A stretch of 15,968 nt of DNA from Chloroflexota bacterium (GTDB taxonomy: Bacteria; Chloroflexota; Limnocylindria; Limnocylindrales; CSP1-4), in contig JAJYMP010000385.1 in NCBI GenBank assembly GCA_021786915.1, forward strand, positions 1-15,968, read 5' to 3'. Below, piece by piece: positions 5,595 to 13,503 of the stretch. A program made the position numbers and the translations under genes. Within the stretch, counting starts at the first letter, position 1. Every line of letters starts with the position of its first letter. The notes beneath the pieces were generated by a model. That model was not told where the DNA came from. It saw only the letters and a list, made by a program, of their open reading frames with translations, and searched no databases.

Positions 5595-8504
5595 GTGCCT
5601 TCTCGAGCCGCCCGCGCCCCGCGGTCCACCGACGCGCGCGCCACCGAGGCCCGGTTCGCAGCGGTCGCCGCCGAGCCGCCGGGCCCGGGGCTGGGACGCG
5701 CGCGCGACCCCATGGCGCGTGAGGTCCGGCTCCTCGGCGCCCTCCTCGGCCAGGTCATCGCCGAGCAGGCCGGCCCCGAGCTGTTCGCCGTCGTCGAGCG
5801 CGTGCGCCGTCGGACCATCGCCCTCCGTCGGGGGGAGGACCTCTCCGCCACCTCCCACGAGGCCGAGCGCGCCCGCCTGATGGCCGAGCTGCGCGCCCTC
5901 GACACGCCCGCGGCGGCCGCCGTGGCCAAGGCGTTCACGCTCTACTTCCAGCTGGTCAACCTCGCGGAGGAGCGGCAGCGGATCCGGATGCTCCGCTCGC
6001 GTGCCCGGCGCGCCCGCGGGCGCGGGATCGACGAATCACTGCGCGAAGCCGTGGACGTGCTGCGCGCGGACCACGATGCGGCCGGGGTTCGGGCGCTCCT
6101 GGGCAGGACGGTCGTCCACTCGGTCCTGACCGCGCACCCCACCGAGGCCCGTCGCCGCACCTTGCTCGTTGCCCAGCGCCGGGTCCGCCGGCTGCTCGAC
6201 GCCCTCGACGACCCGCTGATCACCCCCGAGGAGGATGCCGAGATCCGGCGGCGGCTGCGCGAGGAGATCACGCTCCTCTGGCACATGGCGGACCTGCGGA
6301 CCGCGCGGCCGTCGCCGCTCGACGAGGTGCGCTCCGCGCTCGCCATCTTCGACGAGGTGCTGTTCACCATCGTCCCACGGTTCCAGCGGGCCGCCGACCG
6401 AGCGCTCGACGCCTGGCGGGCCTCGCCCGCCCACGACCCCGGACTCCTGGCCGCGGACGCGGGGCGGTCGGGGACGCGCCCGCCCGAGGTGCCGGCGATC
6501 CTTCGCTTCGGCTCGTGGATCGGCGCGGACCGCGACGGCCACCCGGGCGTGACGGCCGAGGTGACGCTCCAGGCCGCGCGCCTCCAGACGGAGCACCTGC
6601 TGCGGGGCTACGAGGCGGTGGCGACCCGCCTGATGAGCACCCTCGCGGCGCGGGTGCCGCCGGAGCGGCTCGACCGGGCGGTCGGCAGTGCCCTGGCGCG
6701 CGACGCGGAGGAGCTCCCGGAGACGATGCGCCAGCTGCGCGGCCGCTTCGCCGACGAGCCGTACCGGCAGCGGATGGGGGCGATCGCGGAGCGCCTTCGG
6801 CGGACCCGCGCCGCGCTGACGGGCGAGACGGCGCCGCGAGCGGGCGGGTATCCGGGCCCCGCGACGCTCGACGCGGAGCTCGCGGTCCTCGCCGACGCCC
6901 TCGTCGCGGACGGGCAGGGCCGGGTAGCGTGGGGCGAGATCGCCGACCTCCGGTGGCAGCTCGCGACGTTCGGGTTCCACCTCGCGTCGCTCGAGGTCCG
7001 CCAGCACGCGGACGTCCACCGCGCGACGGAGGCCGCGCTCGAGCGCGGTGCCCCCCCTGACACGGAGGTCGCCGCCGGCGTCACGGCCGAGGAGGTGCTG
7101 GCCACGTTCCGCGCCATGGCCCGGCTCCAGGCCCGAGCAGGCGTCGAGGCCTGCCATCGCTACGTCATCTCGTTCACCACCACCCCCGACGACGTCCGGC
7201 GCGTGCTGGACCTGGCGGCGCGCGCTGCCGTGCGCAACCCCTTCGCCGTCCCGGCGCCCACGCTGGCCGGCCTCCCGGCACTGGTCCCGCTCCTCGACGT
7301 GGTGCCGCTCCTCGAGTCCGCGGAGGCACTCGAGGGGGCCGGGCCGTTCCTCGAGGCGCTCCTCTCGGACCCCGCGTACCGCGAGCACCTCCGGACGCGG
7401 GGCGACGCGCAGGAGGTGATGCTGGGCTACTCGGACTCGTCCAAGGAGAGCGGCGTCCTCGCCGCCAACTGGCTCCTGTACCGGGCCCAGGAGACGCTGG
7501 TGGGCGTCGCGCGGCGGCACGGGGTCACCCTCACGCTGTTCCACGGCCGCGGCGGCGCCATCGGGCGCGGCGGCGGCCCCGCCAACCGGGCGATCCTCGC
7601 CCAGGCGCCGGGGTCCGTGGACGGCCGGCTCAAGTTCACCGAGCAGGGCGAGGTGATCGCCGCGCACTACGCCGACGCGGCCGTCGCGCAGCGCCATCTG
7701 GAGCAGGTGACCGCCGCGGTGCTGCTGGCCTCCACGCCCGAGCACGAGCGCGCCGTCACCGAGGCTGCTGCGCGCGGCGCCGCGATGATGGGCGAGCTCG
7801 CGGCGGTCTCGCGGGCCGCCTACCGCACGCTGGTCGAGCTTCCCGCCTTCCCGGCCTTCTTCCGGGCCGCCACGCCGATCGACATGATCGCCGACCTGGG
7901 GCTGGGGTCACGGCCGTCCTCGAGGCCCGGCGCCGACAAGACCGCGGGCGATGCGAACCCCGGTCAGGAGCTGGCGTCCTTGCGGGCGATCCCCTGGGTG
8001 TTCGCCTGGTCGCAGGCCCGCGCGAACCTGCCCGGCTGGTACGGCCTGGGGACAGCGCTCGAGGCGGTCGCGGCGAGCGCCGGCCGCGACGCGCTGACCC
8101 GGCTGGGCGACCTGTACCGGCGATGGCCGTTCTTCGCATCGGTGCTCGACAACGCCGAGCTCTCGCTCGCCAAGGCCGACATGGGGGTGTTCCGCCGCTT
8201 CGCCGACCTGGCGCCGGGGCCCGAGGCGGTCGCCATCCGCGAGCTGATCGAGGCCGAGCACGAGCGGTCCGTCCGGCTGCTGACGCAGGTGACCGGGCGT
8301 ACCCACCTCCTCTCGGACCACCCGGCGCTGGCCCGCGCGATCGAGCTGCGCAACCCGTACGTCGACGCGCTGTCCGCGCTCCAGGTGGAGCTGCTGGGGC
8401 GGCTGCGCGACCCGGCCCTCGAGCGGGCGGAGGCTGCGGCTGTGCGCTCGGTGGTGGGCGCCACGATCAACGGCGTGGCGGCCGGGCTCCAGAACACCGG
8501 CTGA
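5595..8504 (+). CDS. ppc: phosphoenolpyruvate carboxylase
   Basis: This cytoplasmic enzyme joins bicarbonate to phosphoenolpyruvate to make oxaloacetate and phosphate, refilling the TCA cycle. From GTG 5595 it has 969 residues, within the family's usual 880-1000. Landmarks are VRLLGALLGQV near the N-terminus, the catalytic-His motif LTAHPTEARRRT (TAHPTE 179-184), GSWIGADRDGHPGVT (306-320), GYSDSSKESGVLAANW (Tyr612 onward), the mobile loop FHGRGGAIGRGGG (from 649), TEQGEVI, and SLRAIPWVFAWSQARANLPGW. The protein ends in QNTG like other members, keeping the Asn that binds the inhibitor aspartate in the E. coli enzyme. An ATG at 5550 is also in frame, but it lies upstream of the -35 and has no ribosome site, so GTG 5595 is preferred. 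A roughly 45-residue Ala/Arg/Pro-rich N-terminal stretch precedes the conserved fold. The gene is divergent from the kinase operon. Confidence 0.95.
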   Translation: MPSRAARAPRSTDARATEARFAAVAAEPPGPGLGRARDPMAREVRLLGALLGQVIAEQAGPELFAVVERVRRRTIALRRGEDLSATSHEAERARLMAELRALDTPAAAAVAKAFTLYFQLVNLAEERQRIRMLRSRARRARGRGIDESLREAVDVLRADHDAAGVRALLGRTVVHSVLTAHPTEARRRTLLVAQRRVRRLLDALDDPLITPEEDAEIRRRLREEITLLWHMADLRTARPSPLDEVRSALAIFDEVLFTIVPRFQRAADRALDAWRASPAHDPGLLAADAGRSGTRPPEVPAILRFGSWIGADRDGHPGVTAEVTLQAARLQTEHLLRGYEAVATRLMSTLAARVPPERLDRAVGSALARDAEELPETMRQLRGRFADEPYRQRMGAIAERLRRTRAALTGETAPRAGGYPGPATLDAELAVLADALVADGQGRVAWGEIADLRWQLATFGFHLASLEVRQHADVHRATEAALERGAPPDTEVAAGVTAEEVLATFRAMARLQARAGVEACHRYVISFTTTPDDVRRVLDLAARAAVRNPFAVPAPTLAGLPALVPLLDVVPLLESAEALEGAGPFLEALLSDPAYREHLRTRGDAQEVMLGYSDSSKESGVLAANWLLYRAQETLVGVARRHGVTLTLFHGRGGAIGRGGGPANRAILAQAPGSVDGRLKFTEQGEVIAAHYADAAVAQRHLEQVTAAVLLASTPEHERAVTEAAARGAAMMGELAAVSRAAYRTLVELPAFPAFFRAATPIDMIADLGLGSRPSSRPGADKTAGDANPGQELASLRAIPWVFAWSQARANLPGWYGLGTALEAVAASAGRDALTRLGDLYRRWPFFASVLDNAELSLAKADMGVFRRFADLAPGPEAVAIRELIEAEHERSVRLLTQVTGRTHLLSDHPALARAIELRNPYVDALSALQVELLGRLRDPALERAEAAAVRSVVGATINGVAAGLQNTG

Positions 8505-8545
8505 CCTGCCGCCGCCTGACCTGCCGCCGCCTGACCTGTCGCCGC
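8501..8545 (+). repeat. 15-bp unit tandemly repeated three times at the ppc stop
   Basis: The unit CTGACCTGCCGCCGC occurs at 8501-8515 and 8516-8530 exactly, and at 8531-8545 with one change (C to T). The first copy contains the ppc TGA stop (8502-8504). No hairpin-plus-T terminator is seen after it. The rest of the gap to the alcohol dehydrogenase (to 8682) holds no further feature I can support. Confidence 0.85.
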
Positions 8546-8682
8546 CCAGGCCGGAGCGGCTCGCGGCCCGGCCCGGGCAGTGGCAATCAGCGCGGCGCAT
8601 GACCGGCCCGCACGTCCGCGCCCGGCACGGCACCATGGTCGGGCGCCGAACAAGCGCGACGCGGCAACGGAGGCGACTGGCG

Positions 8683-9795
8683 ATGCGCGAGATCACCGGG
8701 GCGGTCATCGAGCGGTCCGGCAGCCCGGTGGTGATCGAGACGCTCGAGCTCGCCGACCCCCTGCCCGGCGAGATGCTCGTCCGGATGACCGCGGCGGGCG
8801 TCTGCCACTCCGACCTCCACGTGCGCGACGGGGACTGGGTGCGCTCGGGCCCTGTCGTGATGGGCCACGAGGGCGCAGGCGTGATCGAGGCGGTCGGGCC
8901 CGGCCTCGACCCGTCGGTGCTCGGGCGGTCGGTCGCCCTCTCGTGGCTGGCGCCCTGCCTTCGCTGCCGCGAGTGCCAGCGGGGGCGCCAGTGGCTCTGC
9001 CTGGGGTCGCCCGCCTACCGCCACGCGGGAATCGACGGCACGCCCCGCCTGTCGCGCGCCGACGGGACGCCGGTCCTCTCGTACCTCTCCATCGGCACGA
9101 TGTCGACGGCCCAGGTCGTCCCCGCGTCGGCCGTCGTCGTGATGCCCGAGGGCGTGCCCGACGACGTGGCCGCGCTCATCGGCTGCGGCGTGTCGACCGG
9201 CGTCGGCGCCGTGGTCAAGACCGCACGGGTCCGCCCGGGCGACGCCGTCGCCGTCGTCGGCCTCGGCGGCGTCGGCCTCTCGTGCGTCATGGGCGCGGTC
9301 CTCGCCGGGGCGCGGCGGATCGTCGCCGTGGACGTCAGCGGGACCAAGCTCGACCTCGCCGGCTCCATCGGCGCAACCCACGCCGTCCTCGCCGACCCCG
9401 CGAACCCGGAGGCGACCATCGAGGGCATCCGGGCGGCTGCGGGCGACGGCGGCCCCGACTTCGTCTTCGAGGCCATCGGCAACCCGGCGACCGTCGCTCA
9501 GGCAATCGCCGCGCTCCCGCCTGGCGGGACGGCGGTGCTCGTCGGGCTGACCCGCTTCGGCCAGCAGGCGTCGTTCGAGGTGTTCCCGTTCGTCGACGGC
9601 GGGCGTCGGATCATCGGCTCCAACTACGGCTCGGCGGTGGCGGCGGTGGACTTCCCGAAGTACGCCGAGGCCTACCTTGCGGGACGCCTCCCGATCGACC
9701 GCCTCATCGACCGCCGGCTGGCCCTGCCCGAGCTCGAGGATGCGTTCGACCGGCTGCGCGCGGGCACCGTCGCCCGCCAGGTGATCGTCTTCTAG
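8683..9795 (+). CDS. zinc-dependent alcohol dehydrogenase, class III-like (MDR family)
   Basis: This 370-residue cytoplasmic oxidoreductase has a complete medium-chain dehydrogenase layout. Catalytic zinc ligands are Cys41 (GVCHSD), His62 with Glu63 (MGHEGAG) and Cys168 (IGCGVSTG). The structural zinc loop is C92-x2-C95-x2-C98-x7-C106. The Rossmann loop is GLGGVG (193-198), and Asp217 at the end of the next strand indicates NAD(H) rather than NADP(H). The enzyme should interconvert an alcohol and an aldehyde; relatives include thiol-dependent formaldehyde dehydrogenases and aryl-alcohol dehydrogenases, and I cannot choose among them. The ATG at 8683 is chosen because ACGGAGG (8667-8673) sits nine bases upstream and the conserved family N-terminus begins there. 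An in-frame ATG at 8599 would add 28 basic residues unlike the family. It follows ppc by 178 bp on the same strand. Confidence 0.92.
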   Translation: MREITGAVIERSGSPVVIETLELADPLPGEMLVRMTAAGVCHSDLHVRDGDWVRSGPVVMGHEGAGVIEAVGPGLDPSVLGRSVALSWLAPCLRCRECQRGRQWLCLGSPAYRHAGIDGTPRLSRADGTPVLSYLSIGTMSTAQVVPASAVVVMPEGVPDDVAALIGCGVSTGVGAVVKTARVRPGDAVAVVGLGGVGLSCVMGAVLAGARRIVAVDVSGTKLDLAGSIGATHAVLADPANPEATIEGIRAAAGDGGPDFVFEAIGNPATVAQAIAALPPGGTAVLVGLTRFGQQASFEVFPFVDGGRRIIGSNYGSAVAAVDFPKYAEAYLAGRLPIDRLIDRRLALPELEDAFDRLRAGTVARQVIVF

Positions 9796-9819
9796 ACCCA
9801 GCCCGCGTCTTCTGGACCC
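9786..9819 (+). repeat. short direct duplication at the alcohol dehydrogenase stop
   Basis: CGTCTTCTAGACCC (9786-9799) recurs as CGTCTTCTGGACCC (9806-9819), 13 of 14 bases identical at a 20-base period. The first copy contains the TAG stop. The 58-bp gap to the convergent peptidase gene holds no terminator hairpin I can support. Confidence 0.7.
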
Positions 9820-9853
9820 CGGGCAGCGTCGCCACGGGCGTGCGGGGCGCCGC

Positions 9854-11833
9854 CTACGGGACGGCCAGGGTCCGCTGCGCAAGCACCCCCTGGTCGTTGC
9901 TCTGCGCGTACAGGGCGACCGTGTAGGTGAGCCCCGACGCCAGGCAGCCGACGCTCAGCGTGCCCGACGGTGCCGGCCCCGAGGCCTCCACGATGCCGGC
10001 GACCCCGCCGGTCCCGCCCTGCGGGTACGCGCGCACCAGCACCCCCGTGGCGTCGATACCCGTGAGCGCATAGGTCACGGTGGCCGTCGGGCAGGAGGCG
10101 ACGGCAATCGTCGAGGGCTCGAGGCAGAAGGCCCGGCCGTTGAACGTGCCGGCGTGGGCGCAGGAGGGGTCGGGCGAGGCCGCGACGACCAGGGGCGGGA
10201 CCAGCGCCCCCTGCGGGACGTGGAGGTACGGCGACAGCCCGGTCCCGAAGCCGAGGCTCGGCGATGACGCGGAACCGAGCGAGACGTCGAACTGCGCCAC
10301 GCCGACGCCCGTCTTGAAATCGCCCACCGGGCTCACCGCGGCCGCCGTCCCGCTCCCCGCCACGACCTGGAACTGGTACTCGGTGGAGGCGGCCACGTCG
10401 AGTCGCGCCAGCACCACGGTCTTGCCCTCGATCTGCGCCGTCGTCATCGCGGATGCCGTGCCCACGACGGCCGGGCTCCCGCTGACCGGCCAGAACCGCA
10501 CGTCCGAGGCGGCCGGCGGGTCCACGGTGAACCCGACGATCGCGACGTTCGAGGTGGGCGAATCCACGAAGAGCACGCTGACCGAGGGGCCGGGCGGCGG
10601 GATGACCAGGGGCGGGATCTCGAGGCGCACCGTCGCGGCCAGGCCCACGGGGCAGCCGTCCGGCCGCGGCACGCGGAGGCAGATGTCGAGGAACGGGACG
10701 AGGAAGATCCCGCCGTCACTCCCGTCCCGGATCGCCTGGAGCGCCGGCGCGAACACGGCGGTGTCGCCCGCGAGGTACGGACCGCTCCACGGCGGGCTCG
10801 AGCCGGCGGGCGGCGACGGGACCGAAGCCGATGCGGAGGGCTCGACCGATGCGGACGCCGAGGCGGATGGCTGCGTGGGGCCCGACGGCGCCGCCGACTG
10901 CTGTCCGGTGGTCGGCTGGTCGGGGGGCATCGGCAGGACGTCGGGGTTGACCACCTGCGGCGGGGTGCCGCCCGGCGGGTAGGCCCACATCGCCGACGCG
11001 CGGTCGCCGCCGGAGAACGCCGCCAGGAACGCGTCGACCGCGGCCGCCGGCCACCAGTCGCCCTCGTAGCCGGCCCACGGTCGGCCGAGGGGGTCGATCA
11101 CGTAGTAGGCCTCGGGGATGCCGTGCGCGGGGTCGCCCGGGTAGTAGCCGTCGAGGTAGATGGCGTGGCCGCCCGTGAAGTCGGCCTGGAGGCGCAGCGG
11201 CGTCGGGACCTGCCCGTACACGCCCTGGACCACCGCGCCGTAGCCGGCCTGGAGGAGCGCCTTGAGCGACGACAGGCGGACCAGGCCGTAGTCGTAGGCG
11301 ATGCCGTAGCCGCGCCAGAGGGCCTGGGAAAGGTCGTTGAGGCTGGTGCCGCCGGCTTGCTTGTCCTGGAGCGAGCGGAGCGTGGAGCCGTCGGTGACGA
11401 TGCCGCTGGCGAGGCGCGCGAGCATGGCGCCCGAGGCCAGCGTGCAGTTGTAGTTCTGCAGCGGCCCGCCGTCGAACTGGGTGATCGGCGTCACGCGCGG
11501 GAAGCCCGTGGGGTTGACCCACTTGACGGGCTGGGCGCCGAGGAGGCTCTTGGCTGCGGCCTCGAGCTGCGCCGGCGTGAGCGTGGGCAGCGGGGCCGGG
11601 GTGCCGCTGGGAACGGTGTTGAAGGCGACGGGCACATTGTTGTAGGCCACGGGCGCGTTGGTCCCCGACGGCGTCTCCGGGCCGGCCAGCAGGTACGCCG
11701 GCGCGTTGCCAGCCGACGACACTGGCGCGTTGTTGGCGGTGGCGCTGACGATGATCGAGGCGACGAACCCACTGATCAGCGCCGACACGGCGAAGAGCAG
11801 GACCTTCGGCAGGAGCGAGGCGAGGCGGCTCAT
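9854..11833 (-). CDS. membrane-anchored C39-like cysteine peptidase with C-terminal FN3-like domains
   Basis: This 659-residue protein is last in the surface operon. A short basic N-terminus and one hydrophobic helix (about 7-33) act as a signal anchor. A Pro/Thr/Ala linker leads to a papain-fold domain (about 105-275) resembling the C39_2 group. QFDGGPLQNYNC gives a candidate oxyanion Gln119 and nucleophile Cys130; GGHAIYLDGYYPG gives His223; YYVIDPLGRPW gives Asp247. The usual Cys-Gly-Pro after the nucleophile is Cys-Thr-Leu here. A Ser/Ala/Pro linker (about 290-350) is followed by an FN3-like domain (about 425-508) and a Cys-containing beta domain (about 550-659). It probably acts outside the membrane, cleaving a protein or crosslink; a non-catalytic binding role is possible. 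The ATG 11831-11833 follows the previous stop by one base (TGA-C-ATG) with no ribosome site, so translation is probably coupled. Confidence 0.78.
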   Translation of the reverse strand: MSRLASLLPKVLLFAVSALISGFVASIIVSATANNAPVSSAGNAPAYLLAGPETPSGTNAPVAYNNVPVAFNTVPSGTPAPLPTLTPAQLEAAAKSLLGAQPVKWVNPTGFPRVTPITQFDGGPLQNYNCTLASGAMLARLASGIVTDGSTLRSLQDKQAGGTSLNDLSQALWRGYGIAYDYGLVRLSSLKALLQAGYGAVVQGVYGQVPTPLRLQADFTGGHAIYLDGYYPGDPAHGIPEAYYVIDPLGRPWAGYEGDWWPAAAVDAFLAAFSGGDRASAMWAYPPGGTPPQVVNPDVLPMPPDQPTTGQQSAAPSGPTQPSASASASVEPSASASVPSPPAGSSPPWSGPYLAGDTAVFAPALQAIRDGSDGGIFLVPFLDICLRVPRPDGCPVGLAATVRLEIPPLVIPPPGPSVSVLFVDSPTSNVAIVGFTVDPPAASDVRFWPVSGSPAVVGTASAMTTAQIEGKTVVLARLDVAASTEYQFQVVAGSGTAAAVSPVGDFKTGVGVAQFDVSLGSASSPSLGFGTGLSPYLHVPQGALVPPLVVAASPDPSCAHAGTFNGRAFCLEPSTIAVASCPTATVTYALTGIDATGVLVRAYPQGGTGGVAGIVEASGPAPSGTLSVGCLASGLTYTVALYAQSNDQGVLAQRTLAVP

Positions 11834-11834
11834 G

Positions 11835-13457
11835 TCAACCGCACGTCATGGTGGTTGTGTAGGTGCGGCTCGTTGTGGTCCCGCCGTACTTGTCCGTGGT
11901 GACGGCGTAGGCCTTGAGCGTGCCGCCAGACAGGGACCTGCCGTCGAACGCGGAGGTCGTCCCCTGGTAGTAGTTACCTTTGACGTTCGTCCCAGTCATG
12001 TGGCCGGAGGCCGAGGCGGCCGGGCGGCCGGCGAACGCGACGGTGATCTCCCAGTAGAAGACGATCCTCAGCCCATTCTCCGGCTGGTCGGGGTCGCTGA
12101 CCACCGCGGCGAGCGTGAGGGTCGCATTGGACGTGCACGCGAACCCGCCGACGGGGTAGACGGGACGGCCATCGAAGGCGGCCGGCGAGTCGCAGCGGCG
12201 GATCGTGATCGACGAGGCGCGCGTCTGCGACGCGAGGCCCTTCGCGTCGACCGCCCTGACGTACCAGCTCAGCGTGCCCGTCGGCGGCGAGGGAATCGAG
12301 ATCTTGTCCCCGAGCGTGTCGAGGTTCGCGTACCACTTGCCGGGAACCGTCTGGTTGTCCATTGCCTTCGACGACCAGCTCGAGCTCCCGGGGCGGCGGA
12401 ACAGGAGCGTGACGGACTTGAGGCCGTCGATGTCCTTGACCGCGGCCGTTATGTTCGTCGCCGTCTGGCAGCCGCCGACGCTCAGCGGATTCCAGTACAG
12501 CGAGGACCCCGAGGACGACGAGGCCGACGTGATCGACGGCCCCGTGTTGGCGCAGATCGCAACCGTGATGATCTTCGAGCCGGGGGACGGCAGCTGGGTG
12601 GTGGCCCCGGCCGTGTCCGTGGCGAACGCGAAGTAGTTGAGGTTGCCTGCGGTCGTGAGCCCGTTCGCGGTCGTGTCGAGGGTGACCTGCCAGGTCCCGC
12701 TGGTCGCCGTGCCGGCAGTCTGGGTCATCACCGCCGGCGTGAACGTCGAGGCGCCTGGAGCACGCCAGTTGAGCGCGACCGAGGCGATGCCCGACGCGTC
12801 GCTGGCCTTGACCGAGAACGTGACCTTCTTCACCGCGGTCGGGCAGTAGGAGCCCTGGTCGTAGCTGACCTTGGTGGTTGAAGCCGTCAGCGCGGTCAGC
12901 GAAGGGTGGGCGTTCTGTGTGGGCGACGGCGTCGGCGAGGGCGTCGGGGTCGGCGCAGGCGACGGCGTCGAGTTGACGACCGCGGTCATCGATTCGAGGG
13001 GCGCGATCGCCGGGGACGGCGCCCCGGCCTCGGCCGCGCACGACACCACGGGCAGCGAATCGACGGTCCCGCTGACAGTCAGCGGCCCGGCCTGCACCCA
13101 GCCCTCGCTGCGGCCGGGCTCGGGCAGGTGGATCCGCAGCCACGAGCTGTCGGCGAGGCGGCCCGTCACGAGCAGCTGCTGGCCGCCGGCGATCGTGAGC
13201 AGCGCCGGGCCCTGGTTCGGGCACGGATAGACGGCGACGCTGTTCGCGTTGGTGGAGCCGGCGCGCTGGCTGTTCGTGATCGCGTAGCCGCCCAGGCCGC
13301 CCGCGACAACCCCGGCGACCAGCACCGCGACCGCCGTCTGGGGACCGCCCAGGCTGGCGAGCGCGCGCACCAGCCACGCACCGGCGGTGCTCACCGGTCG
13401 TCGACCGAGGCGGGACAGGCGAGCCCATCCATCAGCCGCAGCATACGGGCCTGTCAA
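11835..13457 (-). CDS. membrane-anchored SH3b protein with three cysteine-bracketed Ig-like domains
   Basis: This 540-residue protein is not one I recognise. An N-terminal basic segment is followed by one hydrophobic helix (about 39-61). Residues 75-130 look like a bacterial SH3 domain (VAVYPCPNQ, LLVTGRLADSSWLRIHL, GWVQAG). A Pro/Thr/Ser linker (164-180) leads to three Ig-like beta domains at about 188-303, 315-422 and 432-540, each with a WxVxL- or WYAxL-like core and an aromatic YxFxATD or YVRAVD strand. All eight cysteines bracket domains: 79/140, 205/302, 330/422 and 441/539. This suggests disulfides and an extracytoplasmic location. The role is probably structural or binding. The TTG start (13455-13457) is the first possible codon after an in-frame TGA. 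GTG 13392-13394 is an alternative that still keeps the helix. Neither has a good ribosome site. Confidence 0.78.
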   Translation of the reverse strand: MTGPYAAADGWARLSRLGRRPVSTAGAWLVRALASLGGPQTAVAVLVAGVVAGGLGGYAITNSQRAGSTNANSVAVYPCPNQGPALLTIAGGQQLLVTGRLADSSWLRIHLPEPGRSEGWVQAGPLTVSGTVDSLPVVSCAAEAGAPSPAIAPLESMTAVVNSTPSPAPTPTPSPTPSPTQNAHPSLTALTASTTKVSYDQGSYCPTAVKKVTFSVKASDASGIASVALNWRAPGASTFTPAVMTQTAGTATSGTWQVTLDTTANGLTTAGNLNYFAFATDTAGATTQLPSPGSKIITVAICANTGPSITSASSSSGSSLYWNPLSVGGCQTATNITAAVKDIDGLKSVTLLFRRPGSSSWSSKAMDNQTVPGKWYANLDTLGDKISIPSPPTGTLSWYVRAVDAKGLASQTRASSITIRRCDSPAAFDGRPVYPVGGFACTSNATLTLAAVVSDPDQPENGLRIVFYWEITVAFAGRPAASASGHMTGTNVKGNYYQGTTSAFDGRSLSGGTLKAYAVTTDKYGGTTTSRTYTTTMTCG

Positions 13458-13503
13458 GGGGTCTCGGCATCAGCCGTTGGACGGCGCAGCACGAGCCGGT
13501 CAT
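13432..13503 (-). other. possible 23-codon coupling ORF between two surface genes
   Basis: The stop of the zinc-ribbon gene overlaps an ATG (ATGA, bases 13500-13503). This ATG opens a 23-residue frame beginning MTGSCCAVQ and ending VCCG at TGA 13432-13434, so it runs past the TTG start of the SH3b gene in another frame. It could bring ribosomes to that weak start, or be chance. Confidence 0.25.

Noticed and set aside
3395..5722. A 775-codon plus-strand open frame opposite the two-component genes
   Set aside because: It is antisense to two clearly conserved proteins and its product has no recognisable fold.
8599..8682. Upstream ATG 8599 as the alcohol dehydrogenase start
   Set aside because: It has no ribosome site and adds a basic 28-residue extension not seen in the family. 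ATG 8683 has a good GGAGG.
10770..10910. Repetitive Ser/Ala/Pro codons as a DNA repeat element
   Set aside because: They encode the linker between the peptidase and FN3-like domains; the repetition is at protein level and irregular in the DNA.
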